From contig NZ_LSIJ01000067.1 in assembly GCF_001556185.1 (NCBI RefSeq), positions 1 through 13,653 of the forward strand: a stretch of DNA of 13,653 bases, in the 5' to 3' direction. The stretch comes from Sphingomonas sp. CCH10-B3 (GTDB taxonomy: Bacteria > Pseudomonadota > Alphaproteobacteria > Sphingomonadales > Sphingomonadaceae). The translations under genes and the position numbers were made by a program. Below the pieces are notes generated by a model. It was not told the origin of the DNA, did not search any database, and was given only the letters and a program-made list of their open reading frames with translations. The number at the start of each line of letters is the position of its first letter. Position 1 is the stretch's first letter. Below, in pieces: positions 6,828-13,653 of this stretch.

Positions 6828-7169
6828 TCACCTGCGGTCAAGACTCCGAACCGCCGGTGGTGATGAACGACGATCTTCATGCCGGACGGCGTGATCGCTG
6901 CTGTCATTTTGGGCGTATGGCGTGCGAGGTTCATGCATGGGATAAGGCGTAGGCTGCGGCATCTGGTACGCGGGACGGGGTGCGGACGAGGCAGGGTAAC
7001 CGCCGTAGCTTCCACCCTCATAGGCATGCCCGCCATCCCAGTTGACCCCGCCATGCGTGCCGCTCCAGTTGACGCCGGCACCATGGGACATGACCTGCGC
7101 GCCAGCCGGCGCTGCCGCCAAGCCGGCAAGGATCATGATCCCAAGTGTCAGCCCGCATTTTCTGGTCAC
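6828..7169 (-). CDS. Small exported Gly/Pro-rich protein, unknown function
   Basis: I do not recognise the family. The 113-aa product starts with a clear Sec signal peptide: TRK, then the hydrophobic LTLGIMILAGLAAAP, with likely cleavage after AGA (residue 24). The mature part is rich in Gly, His, Tyr and Pro (GAGVNWSGTHGGVNWDGGHA) and ends in a charged stretch with no domain seen. I chose the GTG at 7169 because GGAGGGAG (7177-7184) lies 7 bases upstream and the signal peptide starts directly there; an in-frame TTG at 7196 has no such support. It is the last of three same-strand genes, 69 bp after the zinc-ribbon gene, and probably cotranscribed with it. A periplasmic or envelope location is inferred from the signal only. 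Confidence 0.75.
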   Translation of the reverse strand: MTRKCGLTLGIMILAGLAAAPAGAQVMSHGAGVNWSGTHGGVNWDGGHAYEGGSYGGYPASSAPRPAYQMPQPTPYPMHEPRTPYAQNDSSDHAVRHEDRRSSPPAVRSLDRR

Positions 7170-7238
7170 GCTATTTCTCCCTCCATGCACCGACAACCAT
7201 GAAACGGCTGCCTGTTCAGAACGCCAGCCGAGTGCGGA

Positions 7239-7610
7239 TCAATGCCGAAACAGACCGCCAAGAAAGCCGCCGGGACGATAGCCGCCGTGGCCACCACGGT
7301 CATGCCCGCCACCATGACGTCCACCGCCATGAGATCCTTCATTGTACCCGCCCCAGGGAGCAGGCTGAGCATATCCAGGTGCAGTCGGTTGTGGCGGGTA
7401 ATCGGGTGCCGGCCTCGACGTCGCCTCGTACGAAGCGTTCTTCTCGATGATCTTGTCGAGTTCGCCGCGGTCCAGCCAGATGCCCCGGCATTGCGGGCAA
7501 TAGTCGATCTCGACCCCCTGCCGGTCGGCGAGCACGAGGTCGACCCGGCACACGGGGCAGAGCATGCCCTGCAACCGGGTGGTCGCGGGTACTGTTGCGG
7601 CATCCGTCAT
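7239..7610 (-). CDS. Zinc-ribbon (TFIIB-type) protein with Gly/His-rich tail
   Basis: This 123-aa protein has a zf-TFIIB-type zinc ribbon. Cys18 and Cys21 (CPVC) and Cys38 and Cys41 (CPQC) should bind one zinc, and the motif continues CRGIWLDRGELDKII as in the family. These small proteins are common in bacteria and their function is not established; nucleic-acid binding is usually assumed from the fold. The second half is disordered and rich in Gly, His and Pro (about residues 66-123), ending GGFLGGLFRH. There is no signal peptide, so it is cytoplasmic, unlike its two neighbours. The ATG at 7610 follows AGAGGAA (7617-7623). It lies 63 bp after the upstream exported-protein gene. Confidence 0.85.
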   Translation of the reverse strand: MTDAATVPATTRLQGMLCPVCRVDLVLADRQGVEIDYCPQCRGIWLDRGELDKIIEKNASYEATSRPAPDYPPQPTAPGYAQPAPWGGYNEGSHGGGRHGGGHDRGGHGGYRPGGFLGGLFRH

Positions 7611-7673
7611 GGTGCATTCCTCTCTTTGGTCGGCACCGCTGGGGCGGTCTGCCCGGGAAGCGCTGCTTTCATC

Positions 7674-7988
7674 TTAATAGCCATAACCCCCGTAGCGCTG
7701 ATTGCGCTCCTGGCGCTCATGCCGCCGTTCACGACGTTCCTCGCGGCGATCATGGCGATTGTTGTAGCCATAACCGCCCTGGTAATAGCCGCCACCATTA
7801 CCGCGCCAGGACTGCTGATGGCCACCGCCTCGATCGCGGTAGGCGTCGCCATATCCGCCGTGTCCTCGGACCTGATTGCCGTAGGACGGGCCGCCATTAT
7901 GTCCGCCGTAACCGCCATGGGACTGGGCCATCGCGGCCGGCGCAGCAAACGCCAGTGCCGCCGCGGCCAAGATCAAGGATCCTCTCAT
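7674..7988 (-). CDS. Small exported Gly/Tyr/Arg-rich protein
   Basis: This 104-aa product has a signal peptide: MRGSLILAAAALAFAAPAAM, with likely cleavage after AMA (residue 21). The mature protein has Gly/Tyr/His repeats (GGYGGHNGG, HGGYGD, GNGGGYYQGGYGY) and then a highly charged Arg/Glu stretch (DRREERRERRHERQERNQ) before a final GGYGY. The function is unknown; alphaproteobacteria often encode such short exported proteins. The ATG at 7988 is preceded by GGAGGT at 7993-7998; an ATG at 8000 would add four residues and overlap that site, and the annotated signal peptide starts better at 7988. It is the first gene of the three-gene minus-strand cluster. A perfect 17-bp palindrome sits just upstream (8005-8021), in the leader or operator position. 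Confidence 0.75.
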   Translation of the reverse strand: MRGSLILAAAALAFAAPAAMAQSHGGYGGHNGGPSYGNQVRGHGGYGDAYRDRGGGHQQSWRGNGGGYYQGGYGYNNRHDRREERRERRHERQERNQRYGGYGY

Positions 7989-8004
7989 GACTACCTCCAT
8001 CAAG

Positions 8005-8021
8005 CGTGACCGAATGTCACG
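8005..8021. promoter_or_regulatory. Perfect palindrome upstream of the exported-protein cluster
   Basis: CGTGAC, a five-base spacer CGAAT, then GTCACG. It sits 6 bases upstream of the GGAGGT of the exported Gly-rich gene, in the 196-bp AT-rich gap between that gene and corA. It could be a repressor operator or an mRNA hairpin close to the ribosome binding site. The rest of this gap (to 8184) is AT-rich around 8070-8150; I see no clear promoter pair or RNA gene in it. Confidence 0.45.
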
Positions 8022-8184
8022 TCTAGTAGATAGGACCGCGATATTGAATGCAGGCGGAATGCGATCGACAGCTCACATTCACTAACAAGAGATGATATTA
8101 TATTTATTGCGTAGTCAGGTAAGAGTCATGGCATAAAATTATCTCATCGAACCTTTAAGTGTCTCAAGGCACTTGTACCCTCGA

Positions 8185-8471
8185 CTAGATCCATTTTGCG
8201 CGCTTGAACCTGATATAGAGCATGCTGCACACCGTAGCGACCACCGCGAGTACGACGAAATATCCATACTTGGTTTTCAACTCTGGCATGTTTTCGAAGT
8301 TCATACCGTAGATGCCTGCGAGGGCAGTCGGCACGGCCAGAATGGCCGCCCAGGCCGCAAGCTGCCGGGTACTCGCACCAGTGCGCTGCTGTTCGAGCAG
8401 ATTGCTGACCTCAAAGACCGATGTGAGCACTTCGCGAAGGCCACCCACCGTGGTTTCAACTCTATGAATAT
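8185..8471 (-). pseudogene. corA: CorA-type Mg/Co transporter, 3' fragment cut by TnB
   Basis: About 95 C-terminal residues of a CorA-family channel remain. The diagnostic YGMNFENMPEL follows the first membrane helix (AAWAAILAVPTALAGI), and the second helix (FVVLAVVATVCSMLYIRF) and a basic C-terminus (KRAKW) follow. This GMN motif forms the selectivity filter for hydrated Mg2+. The preceding coiled segment (HRVETTVGGLREVLTSVFEV) is also CorA-like. The large N-terminal cytoplasmic domain is absent: upstream of 8471 the frame enters the TnB terminal repeat. The missing part should lie just beyond 13653. The fragment cannot work alone as a transporter. Confidence 0.92.
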
Positions 8472-8519
8472 GAGGGCATAGCGTGGATGGTACGCTAAAC
8501 AACGCTAAGGGCGAACAAT
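8472..8519 (+). repeat. Left terminal inverted repeat of TnB
   Basis: The repeat begins GAGGGCATAGCGTGG. It matches the reverse complement of 13606-13653 at 43 of 48 positions; the first 15 are identical. Similarity falls off after 48 bp. The transposase stop codon is at 8530. Confidence 0.94.
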
Positions 8520-8529
8520 CAGCGAACGC

Positions 8530-11499
8530 TTATGCGACGCGGCTATCCGGCGGGAGATTGAGGGCCTTGCGGCCAGCGGAAGCGGCTGCGCGATCCCAGA
8601 GGAAATCGCCGGAGAAGGCAATATGCTCCCAACCCACGGGGGACGTATGGGCGAGCAGATAATCAGGCACCGCGACCGAGGTTGATCGTAGATGCTGGGC
8701 GGCAGCATCCATGTAGATCGTGTTCCAGTAGACGATCGCGGCGATGACTAGATTGAGGCCGGATGCCCGATATTGTTGCGCCTCATGGCTGCGGTCGATG
8801 ATCCGGCCTTGGCGGAAGGTGTAGATTGCCTGCGTCAGGGCATGGCGTTGTTCGCTGTTGTTGAGACCAGCATGGCATCGCTGGCGCAGATCGGGATTTT
8901 CCAGCCAGTCCAGCATGAACAGGGTTCGCTCGATCTTGCCGATTTCCTGTAGCGCGACGTCGAGTTGGTTCTGCCGTTCGTACGCGGCGAGCTTTCGCAG
9001 CATGACCGATGGCGCGACATGGCCGGCCTTGATCGAGCCGACGAGGCGCAGCACGTCATCCCATTGTTCAGCGATGATGTCGGTGCGGATACGCTTGCCC
9101 ATTAGCGGGGCGATGGCCGGATAGGCCTTAACCGGCGCGATCGGCGCGAGGCGCCGGTCTGGAAAGTCGCGCAGGCGCGGGCAGAAGCGAAATCCCAGCA
9201 TCGCGCACAGGGCGAAGACATGATCGGTCGCCCCGCCAGTGTCGGTGTAATGCTCGACGATTTTCAGATCGGTGCCGTGGCTGGTGAGGCCGTCGAGAAC
9301 ATAGGGTGCCTCATGCGTCGCGGCAGAGATCACGTTGACGTGGTAAGGCGCACGCTGGTCGGAAACATGAGTGTAGAAGCTGAAGCCATGATCGACGCCA
9401 TAGCGGGCGTTGATATCGCCGCCCGATGCACCGCGCTTCGCGCCCCTGAAGAACTGGCCATCGGAACTGGACGTTGTGCCGTCGCCCCATACGCGCGAGA
9501 ATGGCAGGCGGTGATGCGCGTTGATGAGCACGGCCAGCGCCGCGCAGTAGCTGTCGTCGCGGATATAGGCGTCATGGGTCCACAGGAGCTGGTCGCGCGT
9601 CACGCCCTGGCTCGCGGCAGCCATGCGCGACAGGCCGAGATTGGTGGCATCCGCAAGGATGGTGGCGAGCAGCGCGTTTTCGTTGGGGCACGCTTCGCCG
9701 GTGCGCAGGTTCGTGAATGCAGCAAGAAAGCCGGTTTCCTGCGCCACTTCATGCAGCAGCTCGGTGATGCGGATGCGGGGCATCATCGCATCGAGCCGGT
9801 CAGCCAGCGCTTCGGCATCGGGCATCGCGATCGTGCGAACCGGGGATATCTGGAGGCGGCCGTCGCGGAACCGCACACCCTCCAGAGCGTCGCGCTTCAG
9901 GCGCTGGGCAAATTTCTTCAGTCGCCAGTCCAGTTCGCGGCCCCGCTGTTCGAGCCATTCGCCGGCTGTGGGTGGCAGACCAAGAGCCGACACGATCGGC
10001 TTGGCCTTCGGTTCGCTTAGCAGGTAGCTGTCGAACTGGCGGTATCCCGTCGATCGTTCCACCCAGACATCACCGGAGCGCAGCTTGTTGCGCAGATGCG
10101 CGATAGTCGCGATTTCCCAGAGCCGCCGATTGATCTTGCCGTCATCGCCCATGACGATTTTCTGCCATTCTTTACGGAAGGGCATCGGAGCGTCGGTAGG
10201 AAGATCGCGTTTGCCCGACCTGTTGAGGTCGCGCAGCATTTCGATGGCAGCGATCGTTTTCGCACTGCCCTTTCCGGCCCTGAACTGGAGCGTCTCAAGC
10301 AGGTCGGGGGCGAACTTGCGTAACGTCGCATAGCGGTCGGCCGCGACCGTCAGCGGATCGAGGTTGGCGGTTTCCGCGATGCTCGCCACTTCCGGCCTCG
10401 CCTTCATCAGGGTGTTCCACCCGACCGATGCGTCCAGGACCTCAATTGGATCTTCGCCAGTATCGACCGCATCGGTCAGCGCATCGATCGTTCTGCGAAA
10501 GATCAGCATCAGCCGCGCCACGTTCTTCGATGTGGCGGCATAGCTACGCGCCTGGGCATTCTTCGCGCGGGTGAAGATGCTGCCGATCAGCTTGTCCGCC
10601 ATCTCCAGAGCGCTGTCGGTCAGCTGCTCTTCAAGATCGAGCAGGAAGGCAACCAGCGTGGCGCGCCGCCGGGAGGGAACGTATCGCTCGATCATATAGG
10701 CAGGCGATGCACGGCCTTCCCGGACATATTGCCGGAAGCGGTCCGCGTGGATGCGGCCAGCCACGTCCGGGGAGATGCCGATCTTCCGCACTTGCCGCAG
10801 GCGGTCGAGAATCTGGCGGATATGATCGGGCCTTGCCGCGATGGGAATGGTCTTGAGCGAAGCGAGCTGGCTCATGCCCCCGGCGTCGTCAAAGAGCTGG
10901 TCGAGGGCGTGGACCTGTTCAGCGCTGAGATCGTCGATCAGGGCATAGGCGGCTTGCTTGCGGGCACGCGCGCGCCCCGCGCTGCTGGCACGCTCGATGG
11001 TGGAGATGGACGGCAGCAGAATCCGGGCCTCACGAAGGGCGGTGACAACACCGGTCGCTATCGTCATCCCCTTGTCGGTCGCCCATGCCGTTTTCGTGGC
11101 CGCTTCGATCATGAACGGAATATCGGCACGCGTCGGCCCTCGCAGTCCCAAGCGCGCGGCTAGCTCGCGAGCATGGTCCGTCATGGTCTGGTCCCTCGCC
11201 GCATAGTCAGCCAGATCCGTGACGCGCAGGCCAAGCTGTTCTGCGACGAAGGCGGCGAGATCATGGGGCATCGCTCCCCTGTTCTGTATCAACTGCGCCA
11301 GTGTGATGCCCGGGTGGCGCAAGAGCGCGAGTTGCAGCGCGACGCCCAACTGGTTCCGTCGTTCCCGTCGCGCGCCGATGATCTCGATGTCCGCAGGCTC
11401 GAAGGTGTAGAGCCGAGCCAAGTGGTCGCGATCGGTCGGGATGGCAAGGATCTGATTGCGCTCGCTCTCGGTCAGGAGTTGATGCTTGCGCTTCGTCAT
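8530..11499 (-). CDS. tnpA: Tn3-family transposase TnpA (TnB)
   Basis: This DDE transposase of replicative transposition is 989 aa from the ATG at 11499, exactly the length of the TnA transposase and clearly homologous to it. Motifs include GTTSSSDGQFFRG, EHYTDTGGATDHVFAL, LNNSEQRHAL and QYRASGLNLVIAAIVYWNTI. The likely catalytic triad is Asp680, Asp753 and Glu883, offset by 4 from TnA. I chose MTKRKHQLLTESER because it aligns with the start of the TnA protein; the open frame extends upstream to 11634, but those 45 residues are not family-like and would cover the res region. Only a weak GGGA lies before the ATG, so translation may be low. The many sequence differences from TnA, and the different ends, mean it should not mobilise TnA. 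Confidence 0.96.
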   Translation of the reverse strand: MTKRKHQLLTESERNQILAIPTDRDHLARLYTFEPADIEIIGARRERRNQLGVALQLALLRHPGITLAQLIQNRGAMPHDLAAFVAEQLGLRVTDLADYAARDQTMTDHARELAARLGLRGPTRADIPFMIEAATKTAWATDKGMTIATGVVTALREARILLPSISTIERASSAGRARARKQAAYALIDDLSAEQVHALDQLFDDAGGMSQLASLKTIPIAARPDHIRQILDRLRQVRKIGISPDVAGRIHADRFRQYVREGRASPAYMIERYVPSRRRATLVAFLLDLEEQLTDSALEMADKLIGSIFTRAKNAQARSYAATSKNVARLMLIFRRTIDALTDAVDTGEDPIEVLDASVGWNTLMKARPEVASIAETANLDPLTVAADRYATLRKFAPDLLETLQFRAGKGSAKTIAAIEMLRDLNRSGKRDLPTDAPMPFRKEWQKIVMGDDGKINRRLWEIATIAHLRNKLRSGDVWVERSTGYRQFDSYLLSEPKAKPIVSALGLPPTAGEWLEQRGRELDWRLKKFAQRLKRDALEGVRFRDGRLQISPVRTIAMPDAEALADRLDAMMPRIRITELLHEVAQETGFLAAFTNLRTGEACPNENALLATILADATNLGLSRMAAASQGVTRDQLLWTHDAYIRDDSYCAALAVLINAHHRLPFSRVWGDGTTSSSDGQFFRGAKRGASGGDINARYGVDHGFSFYTHVSDQRAPYHVNVISAATHEAPYVLDGLTSHGTDLKIVEHYTDTGGATDHVFALCAMLGFRFCPRLRDFPDRRLAPIAPVKAYPAIAPLMGKRIRTDIIAEQWDDVLRLVGSIKAGHVAPSVMLRKLAAYERQNQLDVALQEIGKIERTLFMLDWLENPDLRQRCHAGLNNSEQRHALTQAIYTFRQGRIIDRSHEAQQYRASGLNLVIAAIVYWNTIYMDAAAQHLRSTSVAVPDYLLAHTSPVGWEHIAFSGDFLWDRAAASAGRKALNLPPDSRVA

Positions 11500-11508
11500 G
11501 CCGATTCC

Positions 11509-11613
11509 CGTCCACAAAAGGTCAACTGCGCCTATGGACAGCCATGAGTAAAGAGACATAGTATGTGGACGGCTATGGGCGGGGTGAAGCGGTCGCCCTT
11601 CAGAGCGTCCACA
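11509..11613. promoter_or_regulatory. Candidate res and promoter region of TnB
   Basis: The octamer CGTCCACA occurs at 11509-11516 and 11606-11613, and its inverse TGTGGACG at 11564-11571. A direct repeat TGGACRGCYATG lies at 11535-11546 and 11566-11577, 31 bp apart. This cluster in the gap between divergent tnpA and tnpR is where the resolvase is expected to bind for cointegrate resolution and repression. I could not assign the classical three subsites with confidence, and the motif differs from the TGTC/GACA type in TnA. Confidence 0.5.
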
Positions 11614-11639
11614 GAACGACCGTTTGGGAGACACGATAG

Positions 11640-12209
11640 ATGGGCGGCATTCTGGGCTACGCCCGCGTCAGCACCGGCGATCAGGATGTGGCGGGCCAGA
11701 CCATGCGACTGGAGAATGCCGGCGCCATCAAGGTGTTCACCGATGTAATATCGGGAAAAAGCATGGAGCGGCCTGGACTGGCCGAACTGATCGCCTATGC
11801 CCGCAAGGGTGACACGCTCGCCGTGGTCCGCCTCGATCGGCTTGGGCGTTCGCTGACTGAACTGCTCGCCACAGTCGAAACTTTGCGCAGCCAAGGCATC
11901 GCCCTCCTGAGTCTTGAGGAAAAAATCGACACCTCGTCGGCCGCCGGCGAACTCATCTTCCATGTGTTCGGAGCTATCGCCCATTTCGAGCGGCGGCTAA
12001 TCTCTGAGCGGACCCGCGATGGGATCGCCGCTGCACGCGCCAAGGGCAAGCAGCCTGGCCGTCAGCCGCTCGACATGTCCAAGGTGGATGCGGCCATCAA
12101 ACTGGTCGAAGCCCGTATCTCGCCGACAGAGGCAGCACGGCAACTCGGCATCGGCAGATCCACCATCTATCGCGAAATGCGCCGCCTTGGCGTGGAAAGG
12201 CCTGCCTGA
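11640..12209 (+). CDS. tnpR: Serine resolvase TnpR (TnB)
   Basis: This is a 189-aa resolvase. The catalytic domain starts LGYARVSTGDQD, where Ser11 is the nucleophile. VRLDRLGRSL and FGAIAHFERRLISERTRDGI are the usual conserved segments. The C-terminal helix-turn-helix is about residues 160-182 (SPTEAARQLGIGRSTIYREM). The ATG at 11640 follows GGGAG at 11626-11630. It resolves TnB cointegrates at res and probably represses the two transposition genes. Its stop TGA is followed at once by the ATG of the passenger gene, so both are on one transcript and likely translationally coupled. This implies that resolvase autorepression also controls the passenger. Confidence 0.96.
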   Translation: MGGILGYARVSTGDQDVAGQTMRLENAGAIKVFTDVISGKSMERPGLAELIAYARKGDTLAVVRLDRLGRSLTELLATVETLRSQGIALLSLEEKIDTSSAAGELIFHVFGAIAHFERRLISERTRDGIAAARAKGKQPGRQPLDMSKVDAAIKLVEARISPTEAARQLGIGRSTIYREMRRLGVERPA

Positions 12210-13583
12210 ATGTCCAGATTGAAATCTGCTCACGATCTGTCCGGGCTGATGAAATATGCGGATCGTGCTCCGTGGGACGAGGCGATGGATGAAATGCTGT
12301 CCGCGCATCTCGGTCCGGCATGTGAAGCGACCGGCCTCGAACCCGACGCCATATTCGAGATCATCGGTGATCATTGGCAAGGGCCGCTATGGGGCTGCGC
12401 CTTTGAAGATCTGCTGACACAGGAACTGGAACCTGACGGTCGCAATCTGGTCGATGACTATCTCAAGCGCCGAGGCTGGAACGAGAAGGCGCCGAACAAG
12501 GCCTATATGCGCGCGCTGCGGGATACGATGATGTCGCTCTATGAGGTTAGCGAGGTCGTCCCCGGTCAGTCGATGACCTTGCGTGATCTGTTGCGGGATG
12601 TTGCGCCAGTCACGGTCCGCGAACACGGCGCGACACAGACCCTCGTCAACTGGGACAAGATCGCTGCACGGGTTGTCGATGTGAACGGTCGCCATGGCAT
12701 CTCGGGCGCGCTGTTGCCGTTCAGCGCTGATGGCGCCCTACAACTGATCGACGCGTTTGGCCGGCTTGCGGACGATGCAAAGGACACCTCCGAACTAAAC
12801 CAGACCGACCGGGATGCTATTTTACGGGCATCAGGCCCGATGTTCACGAACATGTGGCTGCTCGATTGTCTGGGCAAAGCCATGCCTGGCACCATGCCGG
12901 ATATGGTCAACGCCGATGGCGATGATCTTGTGTTCCACCGCATCGTCTTCCCCCTGGCCAAGGGCGTGATCGGCAAGAGCGTGGTTCGCAGGCTGAACGC
13001 GGCACAATGGCTGGAGCCTGCCAGCGACACATTCTGGAACTGGCTGGTGCCGGTGACGAAGGAGAGAAAACCACGAACGGCCAAAGGCGGGCAGGCTTTT
13101 GTGACGACCATGGAGGACGGCACACCCGTCTTCGCCAATGTCGAGTTGGCGGGACGCAAACTGATCGTTGAGGTCAATAGTGCCGCCCGTGCGGAGAAAG
13201 CGATTGCGCAAATGGGCGAATGGCTTGGTGATTGCGTGAGCACACCTATGACCGAAATCCGGACTCTGGCCCAGTTCATGGCTGATGACGCCGCCCGCGC
13301 TCCGCAGGAAGAGCCGCTCGATATCCCGCCGGACGAAATGGAGCGCATCGTTCATGATATGCTGACACGCGAATATACCAAAACGCTTGATGAAGCGGTG
13401 CCTGCCCTTGGCAACAAGACGCCGCGCGCTCTGGCCCGCACGAAGGCTGGCCGGGCGAAAGTGGCCGACTGGCTCAAATATATAGAGAATGGCGCAGCAA
13501 AATCCGGGGTCGGCGAGCCAATGGCTACCTATGATTTTACGTGGATGTGGCAAGAGCTGGGCATCATCGGCCTCCGCAGGTGA
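12210..13583 (+). CDS. Transposon passenger protein of unknown function (457 aa)
   Basis: I do not recognise the full protein. It is a soluble-looking, acidic 457-aa product with no signal peptide and no obvious membrane helix. The N-terminal part (about 1-140) has Trp and acidic residues (MKYADRAPWDEAMDEML, GDHWQGPLWGCAFEDLL). A segment at about 303-342 (FANVELAGRKLIVEVNSAAR) and a C-terminal block at about 393-430 (LDEAVPALGNKTPRALARTK) ending YDFTWMWQELG resemble, from memory, C-terminal regions of proteins annotated as SEC-C or ParS/MbcA-like; no SEC-C cysteine cluster is present, so this is tentative. It starts on the base after the tnpR stop (TGAATG) and ends 22 bp before the right repeat, so it is an integral part of TnB. 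Possible roles are a transposition modulator or a host-benefit or defence cargo; nothing in the sequence decides. Confidence 0.8.
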   Translation: MSRLKSAHDLSGLMKYADRAPWDEAMDEMLSAHLGPACEATGLEPDAIFEIIGDHWQGPLWGCAFEDLLTQELEPDGRNLVDDYLKRRGWNEKAPNKAYMRALRDTMMSLYEVSEVVPGQSMTLRDLLRDVAPVTVREHGATQTLVNWDKIAARVVDVNGRHGISGALLPFSADGALQLIDAFGRLADDAKDTSELNQTDRDAILRASGPMFTNMWLLDCLGKAMPGTMPDMVNADGDDLVFHRIVFPLAKGVIGKSVVRRLNAAQWLEPASDTFWNWLVPVTKERKPRTAKGGQAFVTTMEDGTPVFANVELAGRKLIVEVNSAARAEKAIAQMGEWLGDCVSTPMTEIRTLAQFMADDAARAPQEEPLDIPPDEMERIVHDMLTREYTKTLDEAVPALGNKTPRALARTKAGRAKVADWLKYIENGAAKSGVGEPMATYDFTWMWQELGIIGLRR

Positions 13584-13605
13584 TGCCCTTGCACGCCGTT
13601 CCGGT

Positions 13606-13653
13606 ATTGTTCGTCCTTAGCGTTGCTTGGCGTACCTCCCACGCTATGCCCTC
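13606..13653 (-). repeat. Right terminal inverted repeat of TnB
   Basis: This is the inverted copy of 8472-8519, with five differences at repeat positions 16, 17, 25, 28 and 40. Its outer end coincides with the last base of the window, so the target duplication cannot be read here. Confidence 0.93.

Larger units (their letters stand above)
8472..13653. mobile_element. Complete Tn3-family transposon with a passenger gene (TnB)
   Basis: This 5,182-bp element is bounded by inverted repeats at 8472-8519 and 13606-13653. It encodes a minus-strand transposase, a divergent resolvase with a candidate res region between, and one passenger gene of unknown function coupled to the resolvase. It disrupts corA. 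The left flank AATAT (8467-8471) is AT-rich, as preferred by Tn3 elements; the matching right copy would lie just past the window. Its ends (GAGGGCATAGCG) are unlike those of TnA, so the two are different elements, although the layout and transposase length are the same. Confidence 0.94.

Noticed and set aside
7242..8009. 255-aa plus-strand frame with hydrophobic, membrane-like segments
   Set aside because: It is antisense to three supported minus-strand genes; the apparent hydrophobicity comes from complementing Gly/Tyr/His-rich repeats.
8157..8174. Imperfect inverted repeat near the corA stop as a terminator
   Set aside because: The stem AAGTG/CACTT is only 5 bp with an internal mismatch if extended, and no T tract follows on the minus strand.
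9220..10020. 266-aa plus-strand frame opposite the TnB transposase
   Set aside because: It is antisense to the conserved catalytic part of the transposase and shows no family features.
11500..11634. Upstream extension of the TnB transposase to 1034 aa
   Set aside because: The extra 45 residues are not family-like, the start at 11499 aligns with the TnA protein at the same length, and the extension would cross the res region.

Overview
The window is a mobile-element-rich stretch of high-GC proteobacterial DNA. The style (Gly/Tyr/His-rich exported proteins, a zinc-ribbon protein ending in a Gly/His-rich tail, a DedA plus phospholipase D pair, Tn3 and IS66 elements with alphaproteobacterial-looking proteins) suggests an alphaproteobacterium, most likely a sphingomonad. 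It may lie on a plasmid or genomic island, but no replication or transfer gene is visible to settle that.

Left region (2-3826): a complete, minimal Tn3-family transposon, here TnA. It is 3,825 bp, with a 989-aa transposase on the minus strand, a serine resolvase on the plus strand and a candidate three-subsite res region between them. Its inverted repeats start GGCGTCACC, are identical for 38 bp and extend to 57 bp with 4 mismatches. TnA lies inside tnpB of an IS66-family insertion sequence. The other IS66 gene (tnpA) and one IS end remain at 3827-4498; the rest of the IS must lie left of the window.

Middle region (4499-8471): resident genes. A DedA-family membrane protein overlaps or directly abuts a phospholipase D-like protein that keeps only one HKD motif and looks internally deleted. 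An isolated fliE follows. Three small minus-strand genes come next: two exported Gly-rich proteins flanking a zinc-ribbon protein. The region ends with the C-terminal part of a CorA-type Mg/Co transporter.

Right region (8472-13653): a second, different Tn3-family transposon, TnB, of 5,182 bp. It interrupts corA, and its outer right repeat is the last base of the window. It has the same layout as TnA: a 989-aa transposase (minus), then a resolvase (plus). It also carries a 457-aa passenger gene of unknown function that begins on the base directly after the resolvase stop codon. This passenger gene is the best candidate for something undescribed.

The two transposons are homologous in layout and protein length but have unrelated terminal repeats, so they are separate acquisitions. 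No RNA gene or CRISPR array was seen. The longest stretch without a gene is 196 bases (7989-8184).
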